Under the pieces are notes generated by a model, which did no database searches, was not told the origin of the DNA, and saw only the letters and a program-made list of their open reading frames with translations. Made by a program: the position numbers and the translations under genes. This document shows, in pieces, positions 1 to 9,745 of a stretch of DNA of 64,000 bases. Each line of letters opens with the position of its first letter. The first letter of the stretch is position 1. The stretch is from Syntrophobacterales bacterium (lineage in GTDB: Bacteria > Desulfobacterota > Desulfobaccia > Desulfobaccales > 0-14-0-80-60-11), in contig JAILZL010000002.1 of the NCBI GenBank assembly GCA_023512475.1, positions 62,001 to 126,000 on the forward strand. The letters run 5' to 3'.

Positions 1-177
1 CCGCCCCAGCTGTCTGAGGCCGAGCTGGAGGCGGAGATCGACCGCATCATCGCCGAGGTGGGGGCGGCCTCGGCCAAGGATCTGGGGAAGGTCATGAAAG
101 CCGCCATGGCCCAGTTGGCCGGCCGGGCGGAAGGCAGGCTGGTGCAGGAGATCGTCCGGCGACGGCTCGGCTCCTGA
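1..177 (+). CDS. yqeY: GatB/YqeY-like protein, C-terminal fragment
   Basis: The window opens inside a reading frame that runs from base 1 to a TGA at 175-177, giving 58 residues of a C-terminus. The fragment ends in an acidic helix, a KDLGKVMKAAM segment, AGRAEG and a basic tail. This is the usual end of YqeY, the small stand-alone relative of the GatB tail domain (tRNA-dependent amidotransferase family). Its exact role is unsettled. Position supports the call: in many bacteria yqeY lies between rpsU and dnaG, and here mutS2, dnaG and rpoD follow on the same strand. The N-terminus and any rpsU lie outside the window. Confidence 0.75.
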   Translation, partial: PPQLSEAELEAEIDRIIAEVGAASAKDLGKVMKAAMAQLAGRAEGRLVQEIVRRRLGS

Positions 178-207
178 TCCGCATCGCCACAGGGGGAATG
201 GCGAGGC

Positions 208-2544
208 ATGCCGGATAAGACCTGGACTGCCCTGGAGTTTCCGGACCTGGTGCGGGTTCTGCAGGGGTTCGCGGCCTCCCGCCTGGGAAAGGCATTCCTC
301 GCCACCCTCTCTCCCAGCGCCGATTTTGCCCTCCTGCAGCAAAAATTCCAGGAAATCCGCGAGTTAAGGGACCTGGAGGACCGGGCGGGGGAGCTCCCCT
401 TGAGCGAGCTTCCCGATCTCGCGCCGTGGCTCTCCCGGGCGGTGGTGCCCGGCAGCCTGCTGCCCCCGGAGGCCTTCAACGACCTCCTCCTGGTGCTGCG
501 CCGGGCCCGGGAGGTGCGCCAGCACCTGGAGCAGCTGCCCCAACCCTCCTTGGCCCGTTTCCTGGCGGGTCTCCCCGACCTTGCCCCCTTGCGCCAGGCC
601 ATCGTCGCCGCGGTGAGCCCCCACAATTTCCTCCTGGACAGCGCCTCCCCCGGTTTGGCCCAGGTGCGCCGGGAGCTGGCCGCCACCCGGGAGCAGCTCC
701 AGCGCTTCATCAAGCAGCGCTACTTCAGCCCGCCCCAGGCGGAGGCGGTGCAGAGCCCCGTCATCTCCCAGCGCGGCGGCCGCTTTGTCATCCCGGTGAA
801 GGCCGATCATCGGGGGGCCATCCCGGGCATCATCCATGATCAATCCCAGACCCGGGCCACCCTCTTTGTGGAACCCCTGGAGATCGTGGAGCAGAACAAC
901 GCCCTGAACCTCCTGGCCTCCCAGGAAAAAAGGGAGGAGGAGGCGGTCCTCCGGCGGCTCACGGACCTGGTGCGGGCCTATCGCCTGCAGCTCGAGGAGA
1001 CCCTGGCCACGCTGGCGGAGGTGGACGCCCTGGCCGCCAAGGTGCGCTTCGCCCGTGCCTTTCAGGCCCGGGAACCCCTGCTGAGGAGCGCGGGCGGGGT
1101 GGAGTTCCGCCAGGCCCGGCATCCGCTGCTGGTGGCCCGGCGCCTTCAGGACCCCAGCGCCCCGCCGGTGGTGCCCATCGACCTGCGCCTCACCGAGGAG
1201 ACCCGCTTCCTCATCATCTCCGGGGCCAACGCCGGGGGCAAGACCGTGGCCTTAAAGACCCTGGGCCTCCTCACCCTCATGGTGCAGTGCGGCCTGCCGG
1301 TGCCGGTGGCGGAAGGCTCCAGTTTCGCGCCCTTTGACCAGGTCTTCGCCGACATCGGCGACCCCCAGGACCTGGCCCAGTCCCTGAGCACCTTTTCCGC
1401 CCACCTGAAGCGGGCCCTGGAGATGCTGGCGCATCTGCCGCCCAAGGCCCTCATCCTCCTGGACGAGCTGGGCACCGCCACCGACCCCACCGAAGGCGGG
1501 GCCCTGGCGCTGGCTCTGCTTCGGGCCTTTTACCGCCGGGGGGCCTGGGGTGCGGTGACCACCCATCTGCCCCTCCTCAAGGCCTTCGCCGGCCGGGAGC
1601 CGGGTTTTGAAAATGTGGCGGTGGTCTTTGATGAGCAGACCCGGCGGCCCACCTACCGGCTGGCCTACGGGGTGGTGGGGGCCAGCAACGCCCTCACCAT
1701 TGCCCGGGAGCTGGGGCTGGACCCGGCCATCCTGGCCGAAGCGGAATCCTACCTGGACTCCGAGGAGCTGAAGGCCTACCGCCTGCTGGCGGAGGTGGAG
1801 GCGGCCCAGGAGCGCCTCACCCGGAAAGAGCAGGAGCTGGCCGCCCGGGAAGCGGAACTCCTGGCCGCCCAAGCCGAGCTGGCCGCGGCGCGCCGGCGTC
1901 TGGAGGAGACCCGGCGCCACCTGGCCGAGAAGCTGCAGGCTGAGGCCCGGGCCCGCATCCGCCAGGCGGAGGCCGAGTTCAAAGACATCCTGAAGCGTCT
2001 GCGGGAGGGAGGGGAGTCCTGGGGAAAGCTGCGCCAGGAGCTCTCGGTCCGGGCCCGGGAGCTGGCGGCGGACCTCACCCCCCCGGAGGTGGCGGCCCCG
2101 GAGCCGGTCACCTTCCGCGTGGGGCAGCGGGTCTTCCTCCCGGCCCTCAACCTCACCGGCGAAGTGCTGGGGCCGGCGGGCAAGGACGGCCGCCTGACGG
2201 TGCGGGTGCGCCAGGTCAAGCTCCGGGTGCGCCCGGAGGAAATGACGCCGGTGGCCGGCGACGGCACCCGGGAGGTCCGGATCCCGGGGGCCTACCAGGT
2301 CGCTCCGGGGCCCCTCCCCCGGCTGAACATCGTGGGCCTGCGGGTGGAGGAAGCCTTGCCCTTGGTGGACCGGCTGCTGGACCAGGCCATCTTGCAGGGC
2401 CAGGAACGGGTGGATATAATTCACGGCACCGGCACCGGCCGCCTGAAAGCGGCCGTTCATGAACATCTGAAGCACCATCGGGCGGTGAAAGCCATCCACG
2501 GGGAGATCAACCCCGGGGTGACGGAAGTGGAACTGAAAGACTGA
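208..2544 (+). CDS. mutS2: MutS2 family ATPase with C-terminal Smr domain
   Basis: A 778-residue protein of normal MutS2 length. The family binds branched DNA and restrains recombination; in Bacillus it also acts on collided ribosomes. It starts at ATG 208, 30 bases after yqeY. The first 300 residues are helical core. The Walker A loop GANAGGKT is at about residues 339-346, followed by the Walker B region (LILLDELGTATDP) and a MutS-type HTTH-like segment. A long Glu/Arg/Ala-rich coiled coil covers about residues 515-620. The last 80 residues are an Smr domain with the motif HGTGTGRLK. The Smr LDLR motif is altered, reading LNIVGLR, so the Asp and Arg linked to nuclease activity appear to be missing. 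It probably belongs to the dnaG-rpoD cluster. Confidence 0.96.
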   Translation: MPDKTWTALEFPDLVRVLQGFAASRLGKAFLATLSPSADFALLQQKFQEIRELRDLEDRAGELPLSELPDLAPWLSRAVVPGSLLPPEAFNDLLLVLRRAREVRQHLEQLPQPSLARFLAGLPDLAPLRQAIVAAVSPHNFLLDSASPGLAQVRRELAATREQLQRFIKQRYFSPPQAEAVQSPVISQRGGRFVIPVKADHRGAIPGIIHDQSQTRATLFVEPLEIVEQNNALNLLASQEKREEEAVLRRLTDLVRAYRLQLEETLATLAEVDALAAKVRFARAFQAREPLLRSAGGVEFRQARHPLLVARRLQDPSAPPVVPIDLRLTEETRFLIISGANAGGKTVALKTLGLLTLMVQCGLPVPVAEGSSFAPFDQVFADIGDPQDLAQSLSTFSAHLKRALEMLAHLPPKALILLDELGTATDPTEGGALALALLRAFYRRGAWGAVTTHLPLLKAFAGREPGFENVAVVFDEQTRRPTYRLAYGVVGASNALTIARELGLDPAILAEAESYLDSEELKAYRLLAEVEAAQERLTRKEQELAAREAELLAAQAELAAARRRLEETRRHLAEKLQAEARARIRQAEAEFKDILKRLREGGESWGKLRQELSVRARELAADLTPPEVAAPEPVTFRVGQRVFLPALNLTGEVLGPAGKDGRLTVRVRQVKLRVRPEEMTPVAGDGTREVRIPGAYQVAPGPLPRLNIVGLRVEEALPLVDRLLDQAILQGQERVDIIHGTGTGRLKAAVHEHLKHHRAVKAIHGEINPGVTEVELKD

Positions 2545-2606
2545 GGGACAAAAGGGGAACGCCGGGCACCGGGGAGCTGGGGCGCGGCACCGGGCCGGCC
2601 CTCACG

Positions 2607-2668
2607 GTCAGGTCCGAGGGTGGCCCCGGGTGATGGCCGCGAACGGCTCCAGGGGGGGCCGGACTGAC
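2607..2668 (+). other. Nested inverted repeats in the dnaG leader
   Basis: The 196-base gap between mutS2 and dnaG can fold into three nested stems. The outer stem pairs 2607-2616 with 2660-2668 (nine pairs, one bulged G). The next pairs GCCCC at 2623-2627 with GGGGC at 2655-2659. The inner one is GCCG-CGAA-CGGC at 2636-2647. No U tract follows, so it is not a standard terminator. It lies 72 bases before the TTG start of dnaG and could be an RNA processing or translation-control element, or chance pairing in G+C-rich DNA. Confidence 0.35.
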
Positions 2669-2740
2669 AGCCCGGCGGCGCCCGCCCCTTGTCCCGGGTG
2701 ACTGTGCCGCCCCGGTTTCTCGGGTCGCCAGGAGAAGACA

Positions 2741-4527
2741 TTGGCTCCGTACATACCGGAAGACAAGCTCCTGGAGATCAAAGAGGCCGCCGCCATTGAC
2801 GAGGTGGTGGGGCAGTATGTCAAGCTCACCCGCCGCGGCCGCAACCTGGTGGGCCTGTGCCCCTTCCACCCCGACAGCAAACCCTCCTTCACCGTCTCTC
2901 CGGAGCGGGGCATCTTCTACTGCTTCGGCTGCGGCGCCGGGGGTAATGTCATCGCCTTCCTCATGCAGCACCTCCGCCTCAGCTTCCCCGAAGCGGTGGA
3001 GGAGCTGGCCCGCCGGTATCATATCCCCCTCAGCCTCAAGGACGTGGGCCCGGAGGGGGCCCGACAGGCGAAAAAGCGCCGCACCCTCCAGGAGCTGCAT
3101 GCCGAGGCCGCGGCCTTCTACCAGCGGGTGTTGGCCTCCGCCGCCGGTGCCGGCGCCCGGGAATACCTGGCCCGCCGGGGCCTCACCCCCGAAGTGATTC
3201 AGGCTTTTCAGCTGGGCTATGCCCCGCCGGAGTGGGAGGCCATGACCCGGCATCTCCAGGCCCGGGGCTTCCCCCTGGAGCTGGCGACGGAAGCGGGTCT
3301 GGTGCTGCCCCGGGCCTCCGGGGGGTTTTACGACCGCTTCCGGGACCGGGTGATGTTTCCCATCCATGACCGCCAGGGCCGGGTGGTGGCCTTCGGCGGC
3401 CGGGTCCTGGGCGAGGGCGAGCCCAAGTACCTCAATTCCCCGGAAAGCCCCCTCTTTGCCAAGGGGCGGCTCTTCTACGGCCTGCCCCAGGCCGCCGCGG
3501 CGCTGCGGCGGGACGATGTGGCCCTGGTGGTGGAGGGCTATCTGGACCTGCTCTCCTTAAGGGTGCACGGCATCGAGCCGGTGGTGGCGACTCTGGGGAC
3601 CGCCCTCACCCGGGAGCACGTGCGCCTGCTCAAAAGCCAGGTCTCCCGGGTGGTACTGGTCTTTGACGGCGATGCCGCGGGGGCCCGGGCCATGCTCCGG
3701 GCCTTTCCTTTGTTTGCCGCCGAGTCCCTGGCGGTGCGGGTTCTGGTGCTGCCCGCCGGGCAGGACCCGGACGACTACGTCCGCACCCAGGGTCCGGACC
3801 TCTTCCGCCGGCCCTGGGAGACGGCCCAGCCCTGGTTCGCCTACCTCCTGGACACCCTCCTGGCCTCGTATGGCCGGGAGGTGGAGGGGGTGATGCGCAT
3901 CATCGCCGAACTCAAGCCCTTTCTGGCCGCGGTGGCGGACCCGGTGGAGCAGGACCTGTGGCTCAGGCAGGCGGCCGCCCGCCTGGAGGTGGAGGAGGCG
4001 GGTCTGCGCCGCTCCCTGGCCCAGGCGGTGCCGCCGGCGGTCTCTCGTCTGCTGCCCGCCCAGCACCTCAGTGTCAGTCTGGAGCGCAATTTCCTCAAGT
4101 GGATCCTCAGCCAGCCGGAGGCGGTGACCCCGGCGGAGCTGGAGGAATGGCTCGACGAGTTCGAGGATCCGGAGCTGCGGGAGCTCATGGAGCGCATCCT
4201 CGCGGTCACCCGGCGGTATGGGCGCTTGGATCTCAGCCTCCTTTTGGAGCAGGTGGAGGAAGACGGCCAGCGGCAGCTCCTGTTGGCGCTGGCTTTCGGA
4301 GAGGAGGAATTTGACGGGGTTTCGGCCGGACCCTTGCGGCAGGAGTGGCGGAATGCCTTTCTTAGGCGTCGGCTGAAGAAGGTGCAGGCGCACCTGCGCC
4401 ACAAGCTGGCCCAGGCCGCGGCCGAGGCGGCCGCCGGCGAACTGGTGGCCTTGCAGCTCCAGAAGCAGGAGGTGGACCGACAGTTGGCAGCCTTGATGGA
4501 GCACGGGTGTGCAGGAGGAGAACGTGG

Positions 4528-4531
<4 letters not shown>
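2741..4531 (+). CDS. dnaG: DNA primase DnaG
   Basis: A 596-residue replicative primase, which makes RNA primers at the fork together with DnaB. The N-terminal CHCC zinc finger is visible (CPFHPDSK followed by [10 protein letters not shown], residues about 40-70). The catalytic TOPRIM core follows, with [11 protein letters not shown] and the acidic VFDGDAAG motif. The last 180 residues are the less conserved helicase-binding region. The start is TTG at 2741, preceded by AGGAG at 2730-2734, six bases upstream. A TTG start fits a protein needed in few copies. The stop overlaps the rpoD start (ATGA), so the two are translationally coupled. Confidence 0.97.
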
Positions 4532-6255
<1,724 letters not shown>

Positions 6256-6378
6256 GCTCCCACGCCCGCCCGGTTCCACCAGGAGGAAGAAGGCGCGGGG
6301 GGCCAAGGGTTGGCGCCGATGGGCTGCCTTCTCCCCTGCCGCCCCCACCGGACCGGCGGGAGGACGGATAGCCTGTCA

Positions 6379-6406
6379 GGGCCGGGGTCAGAAAGAGCCC
6401 CGGCCC
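6379..6406 (+). terminator. Possible rpoD transcription terminator
   Basis: A perfect nine-base stem (GGGCCGGGG at 6379-6387, CCCCGGCCC at 6398-6406) encloses a ten-base loop, 124 bases after the rpoD stop and before the tRNA promoter. The downstream run is only TTCT, so intrinsic termination would be weak. The position, between a protein operon and an independently promoted tRNA, supports the reading. Confidence 0.45.
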
Positions 6407-6446
6407 CGGCTTCTCCGGGCCCGGCAAACTTTTCCCCCTTGCCCCC

Positions 6447-6475
6447 TTGTTATCGCCGCCGGGACAGATTAAAAT
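6447..6475 (+). promoter_or_regulatory. Sigma-70 promoter of the tRNA gene
   Basis: TTGTTA at 6447-6452 and TAAAAT at 6470-6475 are separated by exactly 17 bases. Transcription would begin near 6482, about 11 bases before the mature tRNA. It stands out as an A+T-rich island in very G+C-rich DNA. Confidence 0.7.
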
Positions 6476-6492
6476 TATGTAAGTTCGTGCGG

Positions 6493-6565
6493 GGGCCCAT
6501 AGCTCAGCGGTGAGAGCAACCGGCTCATAACCGGACGGTCCCTGGTTCGAATCCAGGTGGGCCCA
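6493..6565 (+). tRNA. tRNA with CAT anticodon, probably tRNA-Ile2
   Basis: A 73-base cloverleaf. The acceptor stem is GGGCCCA at 6493-6499 with TGGGCCC at 6558-6564 and discriminator A at 6565. The D arm is GCTC/GAGC, the T arm is CCTGG-TTCGAAT-CCAGG, and the anticodon CAT is at 6526-6528 in the loop CTCATAA. CAT can mean initiator Met, elongator Met or Ile2 (C34 modified to lysidine by TilS). The first acceptor pair is G-C, which argues against initiator tRNA. C4-G69 and C5-G68, known TilS determinants in E. coli, favour Ile2. The top pair of the anticodon stem is an A-A mismatch, and 3' CCA is not encoded. Confidence 0.9.
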
Positions 6566-6635
6566 CAGGCTCTATGGAGGAACGAAAAACCTTTCAGGTC
6601 CCGGGATATACGCGGCTCTCGGGGAGAGTCATCGT

Positions 6636-6668
6636 GAGGGGTGCAATTTACGCACCCCTCTTTCTTTT
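6636..6668 (+). terminator. Intrinsic terminator after the tRNA
   Basis: A perfect nine-base stem, GAGGGGTGC at 6636-6644 and GCACCCCTC at 6652-6660, has a seven-base loop and is followed directly by TTTCTTTT (6661-6668). It is a textbook rho-independent terminator 70 bases after the tRNA. The T run ends only six bases before the start of the next gene. Confidence 0.88.
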
Positions 6669-6674
6669 GCACCA

Positions 6675-7799
6675 ATGGCGATTTCGGTGGGAGATCTCTT
6701 GACCTGCCTGGATGCGGCCTGGCCCTTTGCCTGGGCCGCCCCCGGCGACCGGGTGGGCCTCCAGGTGGGAAGCCCTCAGCAGGAGGTGGCCCGCCTGCTG
6801 GTGGCCCTGGAGGCCAGCGAGGCGGTGGTGGCGGAAGCCCGGGAGCTGGGGGCCGACCTCCTGCTCACCCACCACCCCCTGCTTTACGCCCCGGTGACAG
6901 AGATCCGGGAGGACCGGCCCGCGGGGCGCCTGCTGGCCCAGATCCTCCGGGCCGGCCTGGCAGTGGTGGCCTGCCACACCAACCTGGATGTGGCGCCCGG
7001 AGGCCTCAATGACTACCTGGCAGCCCGCCTGGGGCTCACCCAAGCCGCGCCCTTGTCCCTCCAGGGCCGGGATCCCTGGCTGAAGCTGGTGGTGTTTGTG
7101 CCGCTGGGTTATGAGGACCGGATCCGGGCGGCCCTGTTCGACGACCGGGTGGGGGTCATCGGCCGCTACTCCCATTGCTCCTTCGCCGCCCGGGGGCAGG
7201 GCACCTACCTGCCGGAGGAGGGGGCCCGGCCCTGGCGGGGGCAGGTGGCCCGGCTGGAGCGGGCCGAGGAGGTGCGTCTGGAGGTCATCCTGCCCCAGAG
7301 CCGGGCGGCCGCCGCGGTGGCCCGGATGATCGCCGCCCACCCCTACGAGGAGGTGGCGTATGATCTTTACCCCCTGGACAATCCCGCCCCTCCTTTGGGG
7401 TATGGCCGGGTGGGGGATCTGGCCGCTCCGTGCCCCTGGGCCGGATTCCGGGACCGCCTCCCGGAGATCTTCCCGGTGCGGGGCGTGCGGCTGTGGGGGG
7501 AGCCACCCCCGGAGGTGACCCGGGTGGCGGTGTGCGGCGGCAGCGGTGGGGAGCTCATCGCGGCCGCCCGGGACCAGGGCGCGCAGGTGTTCATCACCGG
7601 GGAGGTGCGCCACCATCAGGCGGTCCCCGGTGATTATCGGCATTTTGTGGTGCTGGAGGTGGGCCATTTCGCCAGCGAGGTGGTCTTCATGCCCGCCTGG
7701 GCCGACGATCTTCAGCGCCGCCTGACGGCCCAGGGGGCGGCGGTGGAGGTCCTGGTGTCCCGCCGGGAGGAGCCCCCCTGTGTCGTTTCCCTGTGGTAA
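6675..7799 (+). CDS. NIF3/DUF34 family metal-binding protein, YqfO type
   Basis: A 374-residue NIF3-family protein, the long (YqfO) form with a PII/CutA-like domain inserted at about residues 130-235 (from LKLVVFVPLGYED to PYEEVAYDLYPL). The dinuclear metal-site residues are visible: LLTHHPLLY, CHTNLD, GEVRHHQA and GHFASE. The family is universal; metal insertion or GTP cyclohydrolase-like roles have been proposed, without a settled function. ATG 6675 gives the expected N-terminus, but it lies six bases after the T run of the tRNA terminator and has no Shine-Dalgarno sequence. An in-frame GTG at 6687 is the alternative. Zinc-ribbon and RNase HI genes follow on the same strand. Confidence 0.92.
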   Translation: MAISVGDLLTCLDAAWPFAWAAPGDRVGLQVGSPQQEVARLLVALEASEAVVAEARELGADLLLTHHPLLYAPVTEIREDRPAGRLLAQILRAGLAVVACHTNLDVAPGGLNDYLAARLGLTQAAPLSLQGRDPWLKLVVFVPLGYEDRIRAALFDDRVGVIGRYSHCSFAARGQGTYLPEEGARPWRGQVARLERAEEVRLEVILPQSRAAAAVARMIAAHPYEEVAYDLYPLDNPAPPLGYGRVGDLAAPCPWAGFRDRLPEIFPVRGVRLWGEPPPEVTRVAVCGGSGGELIAAARDQGAQVFITGEVRHHQAVPGDYRHFVVLEVGHFASEVVFMPAWADDLQRRLTAQGAAVEVLVSRREEPPCVVSLW

Positions 7800-7882
7800 T
7801 GGACGCGGTCCCCGAGGTTCCGGGGACCCAACCGGGGCCTGAAGCCCCAGCGGTGTGGTGATCAAAACGGAGGCAGAAACCT

Positions 7883-8641
7883 GTGTTGCCGGAATTGCAA
7901 GCGTTGATTGAATTGCAGGAACTGGATAAAGAAATCTCCGGGGTGCAGCAGGCCCTGACCCGCCTGCCCCAGGAACTGACCGAGGTGCGGCAGCTCCTGG
8001 CGGACCTCACCGCGGCCGTGGAGGCCAAGGAAGGGGAACTGGAGGAGCTCCGGCGGCGCCGCCGGGAACTGGAGGCGGAGGTGGCCGACCTGGAGGCGGG
8101 CATCCTCGCCAGCCGCCAGCGCCTCATGGAGATCAAAAGCAACATCGAATACAAGGCCATGCTCAAGGAGATTGCCTTCAAGGAGGACCAGCGGGACCAG
8201 AAGGAGACCCTGGTCCTGGAGGTGCTGGAGCAGCTCGAGGCCGGGCAGCAGGAGCTGGCGGCCCTGAAGGAGCGCCGGGCGGAGCAGGAGGCGGTGGTGC
8301 AGCGGGTCTCCGGGGCGGTGGCGGAGGAAAGCACCCGGCTGGAGGCGGAAGTGGCGGCCCTGGAGGCGAAGCGTCAGGCCCTGCGCCAGGCGGTGCCCGC
8401 CGCCCTCCTCAAGCGCTATGAGTTCATCCGCAGCCGCCGCAACGGCAATGCCATCGCCGAGGTGCAGGAAGGCGTCTGCCTGGGCTGCCACATGAACATC
8501 CTGCCCCAGCAGTTCATCGACCTGCAAAAGGGGGAGGAGCTCCTGCAGTGCCCCCACTGCCAGCGCATCCTCTACTGGCTGGGGGAGCCGGAGGAGGAGC
8601 AACCGGAACCCAAGACCAAGGCCGCCTCCCGCTCGGCATGA
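7883..8641 (+). CDS. Coiled-coil protein with C4-type zinc ribbon (DUF164 family)
   Basis: A 252-residue protein. Residues 10-180 form a long coiled coil rich in Glu, Leu and Arg. The C-terminus is a zinc ribbon with two CxxC pairs (CLGCHMN and CPHCQR, about residues 198-225). Members of this family (zf-RING_7, CdsZ-like) often sit beside nif3, as here. They are thought to bind nucleic acid or act in cell division or nucleotide metabolism, but the function is not firm. GTG 7883 has GGAGG at 7869-7873. The stop overlaps the ATG of the RNase HI gene (ATGA at 8638-8641). Confidence 0.88.
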   Translation: MLPELQALIELQELDKEISGVQQALTRLPQELTEVRQLLADLTAAVEAKEGELEELRRRRRELEAEVADLEAGILASRQRLMEIKSNIEYKAMLKEIAFKEDQRDQKETLVLEVLEQLEAGQQELAALKERRAEQEAVVQRVSGAVAEESTRLEAEVAALEAKRQALRQAVPAALLKRYEFIRSRRNGNAIAEVQEGVCLGCHMNILPQQFIDLQKGEELLQCPHCQRILYWLGEPEEEQPEPKTKAASRSA

Positions 8642-9213
8642 GGGACGGACCCGCCTCCTCCCCGGTCACCCGGGCGGCGGTGCTGACAGCCTTGGCCGAG
8701 ACCCTGGACATCCCCGCGGTGCTGGCCCGCTTCGGGCTCACCCCGGTCCAACTGAGGGAACTCCTGCACCAGGCGTCACAGGAATGCCAAAAGGAAACGG
8801 AGGGCACCTGGCGCCTTTATGTGGATGGGGCCTCCCGGGGCAATCCGGGGCCGGCCGGCGCTGGGGCCGTCCTGCTGGACCCTGCCGGCCAGGTGGCGGA
8901 GGCGGCCTCCCGCTTCCTGGGCCGGGCCACCAACAACGTGGCGGAATATCAGGCCCTGCTCCTGGGACTGGAGCTGGCCCGCCGCCACGGGGTGCGACAG
9001 CTGGATATCTTTGCCGATTCCGAACTGCTGGTGCGTCAGCTCACCGGCCGCTATCAGGTCCGCAGCCCCCATCTGAAACCCCTGTACCAGGCGGTGCGCC
9101 GGAGTCTGGCGGAATTCCCCGCCTGGCGTCTGACCCATCTCCCCCGGCGCCACAATGCGACCGCCGACCGGCTGGCCAATGAGGCCATTGACCGGGCGGC
9201 GGCGCCGCGCTAA
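8638..9213 (+). CDS. Ribonuclease HI family protein
   Basis: A 191-residue protein with a 60-residue N-terminal extension, then an RNase H fold. The catalytic acids are visible: LYVDGASRGNPG (first Asp), NNVAEYQALLLGL (Glu) and IFADSELLVRQL (second Asp). A late RRHNATADRLANEA segment supplies the final His/Asp. This matches the archaeal/phage-like RNase HI type, which cuts the RNA strand of RNA-DNA hybrids. ATG 8638 is chosen because it overlaps the upstream stop; a longer reading from 8548 would lie inside the zinc-ribbon gene. The last codons carry the -35 and -10 elements of the rnpB promoter. Confidence 0.93.
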   Translation: MRDGPASSPVTRAAVLTALAETLDIPAVLARFGLTPVQLRELLHQASQECQKETEGTWRLYVDGASRGNPGPAGAGAVLLDPAGQVAEAASRFLGRATNNVAEYQALLLGLELARRHGVRQLDIFADSELLVRQLTGRYQVRSPHLKPLYQAVRRSLAEFPAWRLTHLPRRHNATADRLANEAIDRAAAPR

Positions 9214-9216
9214 AAT
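9188..9216 (+). promoter_or_regulatory. rnpB promoter inside the end of the RNase HI gene
   Basis: TTGACC at 9188-9193 and TAAAAT at 9211-9216 are 17 bases apart. The TAA of the -10 is the stop codon of the RNase HI gene. The predicted start near 9223 matches the 5' end of RNase P RNA. Confidence 0.8.
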
Positions 9217-9221
9217 ATAAG

Positions 9222-9590
9222 AAGCGGAGCAGGCCAGATGATCGCCGGCCGCGTCCAGGCACGGCCGGAGGAAAGTCCGGGCTCCACAGGGCAGGGCGCT
9301 GGGTAATCCCCAGGGGGGGCGACCCCACGGAAAGTGCCACAGAAACCAGACCGCCGTGGTACGGCCACGGTAAGGGTGAAAGGGTGAGGTAAGAGCTCAC
9401 CGGTGCCGGTGGCGACACCGGCAGCCAGGAAAACCCCGCCCGGAGCAAGACCAAATAGGGGAGCGCTGGAGGGTGGCCCGCCCGAAGCTCCCGGGTAGGT
9501 CGCGCGAGGCCCCGGGAAACCGGCGGCCCCAGAGGAATGATCATCACCGGCTCGTCCGGCACAGAACCCGGCTTACGGCCCGCTCCGCCA
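9222..9590 (+). ncRNA. rnpB: RNase P RNA, bacterial type A
   Basis: This is the catalytic RNA of RNase P, which trims tRNA 5' leaders. The conserved core is clear: GAGGAAAGTCCGGGCTCC at about 9269-9286, the GGGTGAAAGGGTG region near 9375-9387, and the 3' ACAGAACCCGGCTTACGG at about 9561-9578. The 5' end (GCGGAGCAGG) pairs with the 3' end (GGCCCGCTCCGC), closing the P1 stem. The length, about 370 bases, is normal. Boundaries are set by the P1 pairing and the promoter. No strong terminator follows; CTGGGT/ACCCAG (9592-9616) makes only a weak hairpin. Confidence 0.96.
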
Positions 9591-9745
9591 TCTGGGTTCC
9601 GGGGGGAGGGACCCAGGGGTTATCCACCCCGCCCCTCTCCCTCCCCACCCCCACCCCTGAGAGGGGAGCGGGAAGGGGGGATGGAGAAGGGCATGGGTCA
9701 GTGACTCGGGGCTCCCCCATCACACCGTGGGATGATGCTATATCC

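Noticed and set aside
9473-9745. N-terminal extension of arnC
   Set aside because: Would overlap RNase P RNA and is unlike any glycosyltransferase N-terminus.
9598-9745. Strong rnpB terminator
   Set aside because: The CTGGGT/ACCCAG hairpin is short, with a G-rich loop and no T run; no other clear stem-T element was found before arnC.
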